Positions 44,357-55,149 of a stretch of 64,000 nt of DNA are shown piece after piece. How positions within the stretch are numbered: position 1 is the stretch's first letter; every line of letters starts with the position of its first letter. A program made the position numbers and the translations under genes. The stretch is from contig JAIUOK010000021.1 in assembly GCA_020161245.1 (NCBI GenBank), forward strand, positions 1 through 64,000, given 5' to 3'. Source of the DNA: Actinomycetota bacterium (GTDB taxonomy: Bacteria > Actinomycetota > Actinomycetes > S36-B12 > CAIYMF01). The notes beneath the pieces were generated by a model. That model was given only the letters and a program-made list of their open reading frames with translations, had not been told where the DNA came from and did no database searches.

Positions 44357-44881
44357 GTGACCCCCGGCACCGTGGCCCTCTGCCCCCCGCTCCCGCTCGC
44401 GCCGGCCCCGGACGGCCCCGACCTGCCCGACCTCGCCGACGCCCTGCTCGACGACCCCCGGCTGTCGGGCGTGCGCGTGCTGCTGCCCGCCGTCCCGGAC
44501 GCCGCGCCCGACGACGACCGCCGCACCGCCAACGCTCACTGGGTGGCCCACCTGGCGATCGGTCTCGCCACGGGCGGCGCTGTCGCGCCGGTGCTCCTGG
44601 TGCTCGTGGGTGCGGCAGGCGAGCTCGCGCCGGCGCTCGGCTTCTCGCAGAAGGCGTCGAGGCGCGCGGTGAGCGGCTACGTGCTCGTCGACGCCGTCGT
44701 CCCGCCCGCCGAGTCGCGCGGCGGCGACTGGCCGGACGCGCCCGTCGTCTTCGTGGCCTCGCCCGCGGCCGATCCGCTCCAGGCCAACCAGGCCCGGCTC
44801 CGGGGCTGGGACGTCGTCGAGGTGCCCGACGCGTCGGCGCCGGCCATCGCCGAGACGCTCGCCCGGATCGTCGCCGGCTGA
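44357..44881 (+). CDS. hypothetical protein, alpha/beta fold
   Basis: I do not recognise this 174-residue protein. The sequence TVALCPPLPLAPAPDGPDLPDLADALLDDPRL leads into VLLVLVGAAGELAPALGFSQKASRRAVSGYVLVDAV and VVFVASPAADPLQANQARLRGWDVVEV, with a small-strand/helix alternation like a degenerate alpha/beta hydrolase. A nucleophile-elbow equivalent (GFSQKA) is present but no catalytic His is evident. Divergent from pyrE, 44 bases between the starts. GTG 44357 is the likely start. Confidence 0.55.
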   Translation: MTPGTVALCPPLPLAPAPDGPDLPDLADALLDDPRLSGVRVLLPAVPDAAPDDDRRTANAHWVAHLAIGLATGGAVAPVLLVLVGAAGELAPALGFSQKASRRAVSGYVLVDAVVPPAESRGGDWPDAPVVFVASPAADPLQANQARLRGWDVVEVPDASAPAIAETLARIVAG

Positions 44882-44890
44882 TCCTGCCCG

Positions 44891-45187
44891 TCAGTCGAAG
44901 AACTCCTCGAGGAAGCTCTTCTTGCGCTTGGGCGGCTTGCCGCCGTAGCCGGACGAGTACTGCTGGGAGTACCCCGTGTTGTGCGACGGGTACTGCTCGC
45001 CGTATCCGCGGTCGTCGTAGCGGGGCTTGGGCGCCTCGGGCCGCGCGCTCGACGCGGCCTCGAGCGAGATGAGGTGCTCCAGCTCCCCGCGGTCGAGGAA
45101 GACCCCGCGGCACTCCGTGCACTGGTCGACCGTGATCCCGTTGCGCTCGTACGAGTGCATCGGGCCCCTGCACTTCGGGCACTCCAT
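44891..45187 (-). CDS. TFIIB-type zinc-ribbon protein
   Basis: The 98-residue protein opens with MECPKCRGPMHSYERNGITVDQCTECRGVFLDRGELEHLI, a zf-TFIIB domain with C-x2-C and C-x2-C ligands and the common FLDRGELE end. The second half is rich in Tyr, Gly, Ser and Gln, followed by a basic stretch (PPKRKKS) and FLEEFFD. Function is unknown; such proteins are often DNA/RNA-associated. It converges with the preceding gene. Confidence 0.88.
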   Translation of the reverse strand: MECPKCRGPMHSYERNGITVDQCTECRGVFLDRGELEHLISLEAASSARPEAPKPRYDDRGYGEQYPSHNTGYSQQYSSGYGGKPPKRKKSFLEEFFD

Positions 45188-45260
45188 GCCGTCGTCCTCC
45201 TCCGGCGCTCGTGGCTCTCGTTCCTAGGACGACGACCCGCGCGGGCCGTGGGTTCCGGCG

Positions 45261-46031
45261 TCAGCCCTTGCGATCGGGGCCGCGGACGCCGCTCGCGCGG
45301 CGGATGAGGGGGCGCGGGGCGTAGCGGGCAACCGTGCTGAGCACCTTGTACTGCGCGCCGGGCACCGACACCGGCTTGCCGCGGCGGAAGTCGGCGAGGG
45401 CGGCCGCGACGACGTCCGGGGCGTCGAGCCACATCCAGTCGGGGAGGTGGTCGACGTCCATGCCCGCGCGCTCGTGGAACTCGGTGTGGGTGAAGCCGGG
45501 GCACAGCGCCGTCACGTGGACGCCGGTCCCCTGCACCTGGCGGTCGACCGCCTCGGAGAACACCGTGACCCATGACTTCGCGGCCGAGTAGGTGCCGCCC
45601 GCGATGAAGCCGGCGACGCTCGACACGTTGATGACGCCGCCCGTGCCGCGACGCACCATGCCGGGCAGCGCGGCGTGGGTGAGCCGGAGGACGGCGGTCA
45701 CCAGCACGTCGAGCTGGCGCTGCTCCTCGTCGAGGTCGCCGTCGAGGAAGAGCTGGTTGGTGCCGAAGCCCGCGTTGTTGACCAGGAGGTCGACCGGTCG
45801 GCCGAGGTCGCGAAGCCGCTCCTCGACGACGGCGAGCTGCGCCCGGTCGGAGAGGTCGGCGGGCAGCACCTCGACGTGGACGCGGTAGCGCTGCGCCAGG
45901 TCGTCCGCCCGCTCCTGCAGCCGTGCGGCATCGCGCGCGACGAGCACGAGATCGTCGCCCCTCGCCGCCAGCTGCCGCGCGAACTCCGCACCCAGCCCGG
46001 CCGTCCCGCCCGTGATCAGCGCCGTCGTCAT
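45261..46031 (-). CDS. SDR-family oxidoreductase (DltE/YqjQ-like)
   Basis: The 256-residue enzyme has TALITGGTAGLGAEFARQLAARG (cofactor site), LVNNAGFGTNQLFL and the catalytic VSSVAGFIAGGTYSAAKSWV (S-Y-K). The arrangement ...DLVLVARDAARLQERADDL prefers NADP(H) because of the Arg after strand 2. The ALCPGFTHTEFHERAGMD segment is typical of the 'classical' SDRs often annotated DltE. Substrate is unknown. It is followed on the same strand, across a 62-bp palindrome, by a second SDR. Confidence 0.85.
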   Translation of the reverse strand: MTTALITGGTAGLGAEFARQLAARGDDLVLVARDAARLQERADDLAQRYRVHVEVLPADLSDRAQLAVVEERLRDLGRPVDLLVNNAGFGTNQLFLDGDLDEEQRQLDVLVTAVLRLTHAALPGMVRRGTGGVINVSSVAGFIAGGTYSAAKSWVTVFSEAVDRQVQGTGVHVTALCPGFTHTEFHERAGMDVDHLPDWMWLDAPDVVAAALADFRRGKPVSVPGAQYKVLSTVARYAPRPLIRRASGVRGPDRKG

Positions 46032-46053
46032 GCCCCCATCCTCGCCCGATCCG

Positions 46054-46115
46054 CGAGTAACTGCCCGAGTCATCGGTTTCGCCCCCTCGAAACCGATGAC
46101 AACGGCAGTTACTCG
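46054..46115. repeat. 62-bp palindrome family, copy 8
   Basis: Arms 46054-46080 and 46089-46115 pair at 24 of 27 positions around an 8-base loop; exactly 62 bp. It begins 8 bases beyond the stop of the upstream SDR gene (46124) and 22 bases before the start of the next. Confidence 0.92.
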
Positions 46116-46123
46116 AGCACAGG

Positions 46124-46870
46124 TCAGCGGCCGCCGGACACGGCGAGGAGGGTGCCGGTCGTGTACGACGACGCGTCGGAGAGCAGCCAGACGACGGCGG
46201 CGGCCACCTCCTCGGGATCGCCCGAACGCTGCATGGGGATGGTGGGGCGCAGCCGGTCCGGGCGGCCCGGCTCGCCGGCCTCGGCGTGCAGCTCGGTGTC
46301 CACCAGCCCGACCGCGACGGCGTTGACGCGGATCCCCTCGGTGGCCACCTCGCGTGCCAGGCCGATGGTCATCGTGTCGAGCGCGCCCTTGGTGGCGGCG
46401 TAGTGCACCCACTCGCCAGGGCTGCCCAGCACCGCGGCGCGCGACGACACGTTGACGATCGCTCCGCCGTCGCCGCCGTTGCGTGTGGACATCCGGCGGA
46501 CCGCTGCACCCGCGCAGAGGAAGGGCGCTGCGACGTTGACCGCGAGGACGTCGGCCAGCGCCTTCTCGTCCAGCTCGTCGACCCGCGACATCCCGCCGGT
46601 GATCCCGGCGTTGTTGACCAGGCCGCGCACGGGCCCGAGAGCGTCTGCGGCTGCGAACAGCCGCTCCACCTCGGCGGCGTCCCGCACGTCGGCCTGCACA
46701 GCGACGGCACGGACTCCGAGCGCCGTGCACCGCGCCACGACGTCGTCCGCCCGGGAGCCGCTCGACGCACGGACGTGGTTGACGACGACGTCCCAGCCCG
46801 CCTTGGCCAGCGCGACGCACGTCGCGGCCCCGATCCCCCGCGACCCACCCGTCACCACGACCACCGCCAT
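46124..46870 (-). CDS. SDR-family oxidoreductase (glucose 1-dehydrogenase/FabG-like)
   Basis: The 248-residue enzyme has VVVTGGSRGIGAATCVALAKAGW, VNNAGITGGMSRV, VNVSSRAAVLGSPGEWVHYAATKGAL (S-Y-K) and the C-terminal LLSDASSYTTGTLLAVSGGR. It is a classical FabG-like SDR; substrate unknown. The ATG start at 46870 gives the standard start; an ATG three codons upstream is possible. It is divergent from the aminotransferase gene, across a degenerate palindrome. Confidence 0.87.
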   Translation of the reverse strand: MAVVVVTGGSRGIGAATCVALAKAGWDVVVNHVRASSGSRADDVVARCTALGVRAVAVQADVRDAAEVERLFAAADALGPVRGLVNNAGITGGMSRVDELDEKALADVLAVNVAAPFLCAGAAVRRMSTRNGGDGGAIVNVSSRAAVLGSPGEWVHYAATKGALDTMTIGLAREVATEGIRVNAVAVGLVDTELHAEAGEPGRPDRLRPTIPMQRSGDPEEVAAAVVWLLSDASSYTTGTLLAVSGGR

Positions 46871-46905
46871 GCCGCGCATCCTGCCGGACGGCGTAGCAAC
46901 GGGTT

Positions 46906-46966
46906 CGCGAGTATCAGGGTGAGTGCTCGGTTGGGGCCCCCTCGGACCTGCGCACTGGTACTCGCG
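46906..46966. repeat. degenerate relative of the 62-bp palindrome
   Basis: Outer arms CGCGAGTA and TACTCGCG pair perfectly and are the same as in the 62-bp family, but the inner arms pair poorly and the CGAG-to-CTCG distance is 57 bp (46908-46964). It lies between two divergent genes, so it is the only copy not at a 3' end. Confidence 0.6.
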
Positions 46967-47005
46967 GAACTGACTCGGGGGGCGCGAGGCCGTAGCCTCA
47001 CGCGG

Positions 47006-48178
47006 GTGAGCCGACGCGTGCCGCCGCTGGTCCCCCGGATGCGTGCGCACGCGGCGTCGGTGTTCGGCGTGATGAGCATGCTGGCGGCGGAGACCGGCTC
47101 GGTGAACCTCGGCCAGGGGTTCCCTGACACCGATGGTCCGCAGTCGGTCAAGGACGCCGCGAGCCGCGCCATCCAGGACGGCCGGGGCAACCAGTACCCG
47201 CCCGTGCACGGGCTCCCCGAGCTGCGCCGTGCGGTCGCCGACCATCAGCGTCGCTTCTACGGGATCGACCTCGACTGGACGACGCAGGTCTGCATCACGA
47301 CCGGCGCGTCCGAGGCCGTCGTCGCCTCGCTGCTCGCACTGGTCGAGGACGGCGACGAGGTCGTGATGTTCGCGCCGTGGTTCGACCTCTACGCCGCCGG
47401 TGTCGCACTGTCCGGCGCACGCCACCTCGAGGTGCCCCTCACGCCGGGTACGTTCCGGCCCGACGTCGACCGGCTGCGCGACACCATCACGCCGCGCACA
47501 CGCGTGCTGCTGCTCAACACGCCGCACAACCCCACGGGCATCGTGTTCACGCGGGCCGAGCTCGAGGCGATCGCCGCCGTCGTCGAGGAGAAGGACCTCT
47601 GGGTGCTCTCCGACGAGGTGTACGAGCACATCGTCTTCGACGGCCACGAGCACATCCCCTTCAGCACGCTGCCCGGCATGGACGAGCGCACCGTCGCCTT
47701 CGGCAGCGCCGGCAAGTCGTTGTCGATGACCGGCTGGAAGGTCGGCTGGGCGACCGGGCCGGCCGACCTCGTCGGCGCCGTCCGGGTCGCACGCCAGCAC
47801 ATGAGCTTCGTCTCCGGCGGGCCGTTCCAGTGGGCTGTGGCCGAGGGCCTCGCACTGCCCGACGACCACTGGACGGAGTTCGCCGCAGGCATGCAGCGAA
47901 GCCGCGACCGCCTGACGACGGGGCTGGAGTCGCTCGGCTTCGGCGTCACGGCGTCGGAGGGCACGTACTACGTCACGACCGACGTGCGGCCCCTGGGCTA
48001 CGACGACGGGCTGACGTTCTGCCGCGAGCTGCCGCACCGCGCCGGCGTGGTGGCGATCCCGCAGCAGGTGTTCCACGACGATCCGGACGCCGGCCGCCCG
48101 TACGTGCGCTGGGCGTTCTGCAAGCGCGACGAGGTGCTCGACGAGGCGCTCGACCGACTCGGACGAGCTCTTGCCTGA
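47006..48178 (+). CDS. class I PLP aminotransferase (DapC/methionine-type)
   Basis: The 390-residue fold-type I enzyme shows NLGQGFPDTDGP near the N-terminus, QVCITTGASEAVVASLLAL, NTPHNPTGIVFTR, SDEVYEHIVFDG and SAGKSLSMTGWKVGWATG, with the PLP Lys in AGKSLSMTGWK. This is the pattern of kynurenine/N-succinyl-DAP/methionine aminotransferases. No operon context decides the substrate. GTG 47006 is the likely start; the 3' end overlaps the upstream part of the next gene's region and the two run in the same direction. Confidence 0.88.
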   Translation: MSRRVPPLVPRMRAHAASVFGVMSMLAAETGSVNLGQGFPDTDGPQSVKDAASRAIQDGRGNQYPPVHGLPELRRAVADHQRRFYGIDLDWTTQVCITTGASEAVVASLLALVEDGDEVVMFAPWFDLYAAGVALSGARHLEVPLTPGTFRPDVDRLRDTITPRTRVLLLNTPHNPTGIVFTRAELEAIAAVVEEKDLWVLSDEVYEHIVFDGHEHIPFSTLPGMDERTVAFGSAGKSLSMTGWKVGWATGPADLVGAVRVARQHMSFVSGGPFQWAVAEGLALPDDHWTEFAAGMQRSRDRLTTGLESLGFGVTASEGTYYVTTDVRPLGYDDGLTFCRELPHRAGVVAIPQQVFHDDPDAGRPYVRWAFCKRDEVLDEALDRLGRALA

Positions 48179-48206
48179 CACCGGAATCGACGGAGGGGGA
48201 GCCCCG

Positions 48207-49133
48207 ATGCACGACGCGCAGGCCCGTCGGGACGCGCTCGCCGACAGCCTCGACGGGCTGTCGGTGGGCGACGCGCTGGGCGAGTCGTTCTTCGGCTGGT
48301 CCCGCACTGCCGACGATCTCCGGGCAGGCTGGCTGCCCGAGGCGCCGTGGCGCTGGACCGACGACACGTGCATGGCCGCGACGCTGGCCGTCCATGTCGT
48401 CGGCTTCGACGGCGTCGACCAGGACCGGCTGGTGCTGGCCTGGGCCCGCGACCTCCAGCCGCGGCGAGGCTACGGCCGGGGCGCCCGCGAGCTGCTCGAG
48501 CCTTTGTCGCTCGGGGTCCCCTGGCAGCAGGCCAGCCGGGAGCTGTTCGACGGCGGCTCCTTCGGCAACGGGTCGGCCATGCGCGTGCCGCCGCTGGGCG
48601 CCTGGCATCTCGGCGATCTCGCGGCCGCGGCGCACGACGGCGCCCGGCAGGCCGAGGTGACGCACGCCCACCCTGCGGGCGTGGCGGGCGGCCAGGTGGT
48701 GGCCGTGGTCGCGTCGTACCTGGCCGGCCTGCGGCTCTCCGACGTCGTGCCTTCGCCCGACGACGTCCTCGGGATCGCGATCGAGCACTGCCCGCCCGGC
48801 GAGCAGCTCGAGCGGCTGCACCATGCCCGCCAGCTGCGCGACGACCCGGCCGAGGAGGTCGCCCTGCTGCTCGGCGCCGGCTACGACGTGGCCTGCCACG
48901 ACACCGTGCCGTTCTGCGTCTGGGTCGCCGCCCACCACGCGGCCGACTACCCGGCGGCGATCGCGGCCACGGTGGCAGGCCGCGGGGACGTGGACACGAC
49001 CTGCGCGATCGTGGGCGGCCTGGTGGCGTCGTTCACCGGCGTCGGCGAACGGCCCGGCGTGACCGGCGTCCCCCCGTCGTGGGTGGCAGCGCGCGAGCCG
49101 CTGCCGTTCGACGCGGCGCGGCTGCGCGGCTGA
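48207..49133 (+). CDS. ADP-ribosylglycohydrolase-family protein
   Basis: The 308-residue protein has the DraG/ARH metal-binding motifs: VGDALGESFFG (about residue 22), RWTDDTCMAATLA, SFGNGSAMRVPPLG, THAHPAGVAGGQ and the C-terminal GRGDVDTTCAIVGG. These enzymes remove ADP-ribose from proteins or from DNA/RNA with Mg2+. ATG 48207 is preceded by GGAGGGGGA; an earlier in-frame start at 48171 would overlap the aminotransferase. No ADP-ribosyltransferase (DarT or similar) lies next to it, so a toxin-antitoxin role is not supported here. Confidence 0.9.
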   Translation: MHDAQARRDALADSLDGLSVGDALGESFFGWSRTADDLRAGWLPEAPWRWTDDTCMAATLAVHVVGFDGVDQDRLVLAWARDLQPRRGYGRGARELLEPLSLGVPWQQASRELFDGGSFGNGSAMRVPPLGAWHLGDLAAAAHDGARQAEVTHAHPAGVAGGQVVAVVASYLAGLRLSDVVPSPDDVLGIAIEHCPPGEQLERLHHARQLRDDPAEEVALLLGAGYDVACHDTVPFCVWVAAHHAADYPAAIAATVAGRGDVDTTCAIVGGLVASFTGVGERPGVTGVPPSWVAAREPLPFDAARLRG

Positions 49134-49226
49134 GGTATAGCCCGTCCGGCCGCTCCAGGTGCGGCACTGGTGCGCCGATCTCCCTCGACGGGGGCCCCTC
49201 CTGGGCCCGGTCGGAGGGTTCTCGGG

Positions 49227-50336
49227 ATGGCGAACGAGCTCGCAGGTCGTCCACTGGTGTCGGCGGCCTGGTCGCTGCTCAAGCGGGATCCGTCGATGGT
49301 GGTGCTGCTCGTGGTGGGCGGCATCGCGTCGTCCGTTGCGTTCGCCCTCGTGGCGCTGCCGCTCTACCTCGTCGTCGGCCTGCCGGCCGAGCGCGGCAGC
49401 GACCCGTGGAGCACGGTCGTCTACGCGCTCGCGCTGTTCGCGTCCACCTTCGTCTCGACCTTCTTCCTCGGCGCCGTGGTGGCGGCCGCGATGCAGCGGG
49501 CCGACGGCGGCGATCCCACCTTCCGCTCCGCGATGGCGGCCGCCTGGGAGCGCCGCGGCCCGCTCGTCGCGTGGGCGGCGATGTCGACCGCCGTCGGCAT
49601 CGCCCTGCGGTTCCTCGAGCGGTTCGGCGTCGCCGGCACGATCGTGCGGCTGCTCGGCGGGCTCGCCTGGGCGGTCGCCACCGTGTTCGCGATCCCCGTG
49701 ATCATGGCCGAGGGCACGATGCCGATCGAGACCGTGAAGCGCTCGGCGTCGGTGCTGACGTCGCGGTTCGGCAGCAACGCCCGCGCCGGCCTGCGCTTCG
49801 GCGTCGTGGTGATCCTGCTCTGGATCGGGCTGTTCGCCGTGTTCATGCTCGGCATCTACGGCGTCTACGACGGGTCGACGCACCGCAACGGGGTGTCCAC
49901 CGCGCTCGGGTTCACGATGATCCTCGCCGCGATCGTCGGCTACTTCGTCGCTTCGGCCGTCGTCCAGGCGCTCGGTGCCTACCTGCGCACCGTGCTCTAC
50001 CGGTATGCCACCGGCCGCCCGACGCCGGGGATCGATCCGACCTATCTGCCGGCGCTGCTGCCGCTACCCGGTTCGCCCGTGCCGGGTGCCGCGCTCGCCG
50101 GGATCCCCGCGCCCCCGTCGGCCGCGTCGTTCGCCTGGATGGACGCTCCGCCGCCCGCAGCCGCACCGGTCCTCGACGCTCCCCCGCCCGTCGACGCCGC
50201 GCCGATGCCGGCGCCGTCCTCCGTCGCCACCGAAGCGCCCGAGCCGGCCGTCCAGGCCGCTGCCGCGCCCGCACCCCGCTCGTCGTTCGCGATGGACGTC
50301 CTGCCGGCGCCTGAGCCCGGACGCCGACGGCGCTGA
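49227..50336 (+). CDS. DUF6159-type multi-pass membrane protein
   Basis: The 369-residue protein has six or so hydrophobic segments between residues 25 and 265 (AAWSLLKRDPSMVVLLVVGG..., VVYALALFASTFVSTFFLGAVVAAAM, VATVFAIPVIMAEG, GVVVILLWIGLFAVFMLG, TMILAAIVGYFVASAVVQAL), followed by a Pro/Ala-rich tail of about 90 residues. The conserved pattern AMAAAWERRGPLVAWA and GTMPIETVKRSASVLTSRFG matches the DUF6159 group, of unknown function. Start ATG 49227 follows GGAGGG. Confidence 0.8.
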   Translation: MANELAGRPLVSAAWSLLKRDPSMVVLLVVGGIASSVAFALVALPLYLVVGLPAERGSDPWSTVVYALALFASTFVSTFFLGAVVAAAMQRADGGDPTFRSAMAAAWERRGPLVAWAAMSTAVGIALRFLERFGVAGTIVRLLGGLAWAVATVFAIPVIMAEGTMPIETVKRSASVLTSRFGSNARAGLRFGVVVILLWIGLFAVFMLGIYGVYDGSTHRNGVSTALGFTMILAAIVGYFVASAVVQALGAYLRTVLYRYATGRPTPGIDPTYLPALLPLPGSPVPGAALAGIPAPPSAASFAWMDAPPPAAAPVLDAPPPVDAAPMPAPSSVATEAPEPAVQAAAAPAPRSSFAMDVLPAPEPGRRRR

Positions 50337-50351
50337 CACCGAGTCGCGGCG

Positions 50352-50380
50352 AAGGGCCTCTCCGATCCGGAGAGGCCCTT
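50352..50380. terminator. bidirectional hairpin between DUF6159 gene and clpB
   Basis: AAGGGCCTCTCCG (50352-50364) pairs perfectly with 50368-50380 around three bases. It starts 15 bases after the rightward stop and 11 bases beyond the clpB stop, so it can serve both strands; the A and T at the base help on both. Confidence 0.8.
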
Positions 50381-50391
50381 GGTCGGGCGGC

Positions 50392-52983
<2,592 letters not shown>

Positions 52984-53069
52984 GAGGGTTCACCTCCGGT
53001 GGTTCGGGCCGGCGTTCGGCCGGCGTTACGTCATAGGGCTGGTGCGGCGCCGGGCTGGGAGGTCCCGGC

Positions 53070-53155
53070 TGTGGACGGTGCGGCGTCCCCGGCGTCGGCT
53101 GGGGACAGCCTGGGGCGCTTTCCTTGCTTCTATCGCAAGCGGGGGCACCTTCACC
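53070..53155 (+). repeat. TGTGGA/CTTGC element, copy 3
   Basis: Core 53109-53155 (47 bp), with TGTGGA at 53070 and TGGGGA at 53100, 30 bp apart; total 86 bp. It lies in the 196-bp gap between clpB start and hspR stop, 24 bases beyond the latter. Confidence 0.88.
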
Positions 53156-53179
53156 TGTTACGTGCGGGGCCCCTCGGGG

Positions 53180-53584
53180 TCAGCGGGAGCGGTCGGCGGG
53201 GCGGGGGCGCCAGACGACCAGGGCGGTGCCGGGCTCGCCGCCCGGACCGGAGGGGCGCGATCCGAGGGTGGGCCGCAGCCGGGCCACCTCGGCGCGCAGC
53301 AGGCCGACCTCCGCGCGGAGGCGGTCGTTGTCGGCTTCGAGGGAGAGGATCCGCTGGATGCCGGCGAGGTTGACACCCTCGCCGGACAGCCGCGAGACCT
53401 CGCGCAGCCGCTCGATGTCGCGCAGCGAGTACAGCCGGTTGCGCCCGCCGGTGCGGTCCGGCGACACCAGGCCGAGCCGGTCGTACTGCCGGAGCGTCTG
53501 CGGGTGCATGCCGGCGATCTGCGCGGCCACCGAGATGACGTACACCGGGGTGGTGTCGTCGGGACGGAGCCTGCTGTCGTCCAT
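53180..53584 (-). CDS. hspR: heat-shock repressor HspR (MerR family)
   Basis: The 134-residue MerR-type protein has [47 protein letters not shown], the winged helix-turn-helix, then a leucine-rich coiled coil ([28 protein letters not shown]). HspR binds inverted HAIR sites and represses dnaK/clpB, with DnaK as corepressor (known of Streptomyces and Mycobacterium). ATG overlaps the dnaJ stop (TGATG), so it is the last gene of dnaK-grpE-dnaJ-hspR. The C-terminal tail is arginine- and proline-rich. Confidence 0.95.
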   Translation of the reverse strand: MDDSRLRPDDTTPVYVISVAAQIAGMHPQTLRQYDRLGLVSPDRTGGRNRLYSLRDIERLREVSRLSGEGVNLAGIQRILSLEADNDRLRAEVGLLRAEVARLRPTLGSRPSGPGGEPGTALVVWRPRPADRSR

Positions 53585-54792
53585 CACGTCGCACCTCCTG
53601 CCGCGTGCTTGCGGGCGCGCTCGAGAAGCTCGCCGCGCGGGTCGTGGTCGGTCGTGGACTCGGCGTAGGCCTTGAGCGCATCGCGCGCCTCGGCCGAGAG
53701 GCGGGCGGGCACCGCGACGTCGATGGTGACGACGAGGTCGCCCTTCGTGCCGTCCTTGCGGCGCACGCCCCGGCCGCGCACGCGCAGCATGCGACCCGAC
53801 TGGGTGCCCTCCGGGATGCGCACCTTGACGGTGCCGCCGCCCGGCGTGGGGACGTCGATATCGCCGCCGAGGACGGCCTCGGTGAAGGTGACCGGGACGG
53901 TGACGGTGAGGTTGTCGCCGTCGCGCCCGAACACCGGGTGCGGCGTGACCGCGACGGTGACGAGCAGGTCGCCGGCCTCGCCGCCGTGCTCGCCCGGCGC
54001 GCCCTTGCCGCGCAGCCGGATCTTGGCGCCGTTGCGGACGCCCGCCGGGATGCGCGCCTGCACCGTGCGGGTCGAGGGCGCGCGGCCGCTGCCCTGGCAG
54101 TTCGCGCACGGGTCGTCGACCACGAGCCCGCGGCCGCGGCAGGCGCGGCACGGCTCGGGGAACGCGAAGCCGCCCGCGTTGCGGTTGACCTGGCCGGCGC
54201 CGTCGCAGCTGGGGCACACCCGCGGAGTGGTGCCGTCCTTGGCACCCGTGCCGCGGCACACCGTGCACGGCGCATCGCTGGTCAGGCGCAGCGGCAGCGT
54301 GACGCCGTCGAGGGCCTCGTCGAAGGACAGCGTCACCGTGCTCTCGATGTCAGCACCGCGACGCGCGCGCTGACGGGAGCCGCCGCCGCGGTTGAACAGG
54401 CCGCCGAGCACGTCGCCGAACCCGCCGCCGCCGTTGCCCGCCGTCGGGCCGCCGCCGGTGTTCATCCGGCCGAGCAGGTCCGAGAGGTCGAAGGGCGCAC
54501 CGCCCCCGCCGGCGTTGGGGTTGAACCCGCCGGGCGGCATCCGGAACCCGCCGCCGCCGAAGAGGCTGCGGGCCTCGTCGTACTCCTTGCGGCGCTGCTC
54601 GTGCGAGAGGACCTCGTAGGCCTCGGAGACCTCCTTGAACTTCTCCTCGGCCTTGGGGTCCTTCTCGGTGGCGTCGGGGTGGTACTTCTTGGCGAGCTTG
54701 CGGAACGACTTCTTGATGTCGTCCTGGCTGGCGTCCTTGGGGACGCCGAGGGTCTTGTAGAAGTCCTTCTCGATCCAGTCCTTCTGGCTCAC
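53584..54792 (-). CDS. dnaJ: chaperone DnaJ (HSP40)
   Basis: The 402-residue co-chaperone has the J-domain ([18 protein letters not shown]... with the HPD motif in [10 protein letters not shown], residues 9-70), a Gly/Phe-rich linker (about 78-140), four zinc-finger repeats ([34 protein letters not shown], about 175-240) and the C-terminal substrate domain. It stimulates DnaK ATP hydrolysis. GTG 54792 has GAGGAGGG upstream. It is separated from grpE by an unusual 386-base hairpin-rich gap. Confidence 0.96.
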   Translation of the reverse strand: MSQKDWIEKDFYKTLGVPKDASQDDIKKSFRKLAKKYHPDATEKDPKAEEKFKEVSEAYEVLSHEQRRKEYDEARSLFGGGGFRMPPGGFNPNAGGGGAPFDLSDLLGRMNTGGGPTAGNGGGGFGDVLGGLFNRGGGSRQRARRGADIESTVTLSFDEALDGVTLPLRLTSDAPCTVCRGTGAKDGTTPRVCPSCDGAGQVNRNAGGFAFPEPCRACRGRGLVVDDPCANCQGSGRAPSTRTVQARIPAGVRNGAKIRLRGKGAPGEHGGEAGDLLVTVAVTPHPVFGRDGDNLTVTVPVTFTEAVLGGDIDVPTPGGGTVKVRIPEGTQSGRMLRVRGRGVRRKDGTKGDLVVTIDVAVPARLSAEARDALKAYAESTTDHDPRGELLERARKHAAGGAT

Positions 54793-54921
54793 GGCGTCCC
54801 TCCTCTCTCGGTCGCGCTCGTGCTGGTGATGTTGTGTCCCGTCCTGTCGTACGGCACTGGGTGCTGCTGGCGCTGGTGTGCTTGCGCTGGTCTGCTGGCT
54901 TGCGTCGTGCGTCGGTCGGGT

Positions 54922-54982
54922 TCAGGCAGGGCCCCCGCTGGAAAGGGAGAGCGTTTCTATTTCCATCGGGGGCCCTGCCTGA
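54922..54982. repeat. perfect 16-bp inverted repeat with nested stem
   Basis: Arms 54922-54937 (TCAGGCAGGGCCCCCG) and 54967-54982 pair perfectly around 29 bases. Inside the loop GGAAA (54940-54944) pairs with TTTCC (54960-54964). In a sequence with otherwise few A/T runs this is the strongest single hairpin in the window. Confidence 0.85.
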
Positions 54983-55004
54983 GCCCCTTCCTTGCTTGAG
55001 GGGC

Positions 55005-55030
55005 GGTCTCCACCCTTGAGGGTGGGGACC
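55005..55030. repeat. 11-bp hairpin in grpE-dnaJ gap
   Basis: GGTCTCCACCC (55005-55015) and GGGTGGGGACC (55020-55030) pair at 10 of 11 positions around TTGA. It lies 213 bases before the dnaJ start on the minus strand. Confidence 0.7.
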
Positions 55031-55083
55031 ATGCCCTGCCGTTCGGACCCCGCGAGCGGGGCCCTCCGGCCGGGCGCTTCGCC

Positions 55084-55149
55084 CTCGGCCGTTCCCTTTC
55101 CACCTGAGTGCTTGTTGATCAGGGGTGCGGTGGTCTCGGCCGTTCCCTT
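55084..55149. repeat. 15-bp direct repeat in grpE-dnaJ gap
   Basis: CTCGGCCGTTCCCTT occurs at 55084-55098 and again at 55135-55149, 51 bp apart, exactly identical. Confidence 0.8.

Noticed and set aside
45261-46870. The two neighbouring SDR genes as a recent tandem duplication
   Set aside because: They differ in motif details throughout (cofactor region, catalytic segment, C-terminus) and belong to different SDR groups.
48207-49133. ADP-ribosylglycohydrolase as antitoxin of a DarT-type pair
   Set aside because: No ADP-ribosyltransferase gene is adjacent on either strand, and the protein is of the larger DraG type, not the macrodomain DarG type.
53126-53142. CTTGCTTCTATCGCAAG in the clpB leader as a HAIR site
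   Set aside because: The CTTG/CAAG ends look similar, but the spacing is too short and the AGT/ACT inner bases of HAIR are missing; the same sequence is in three other places not linked to heat shock.
54992-55019. Two CTTGAGG sequences in the grpE-dnaJ gap as HspR half-sites
   Set aside because: They are direct, not inverted, and one lies within a GC hairpin; no ACTCAAG partner at a 7-base distance.
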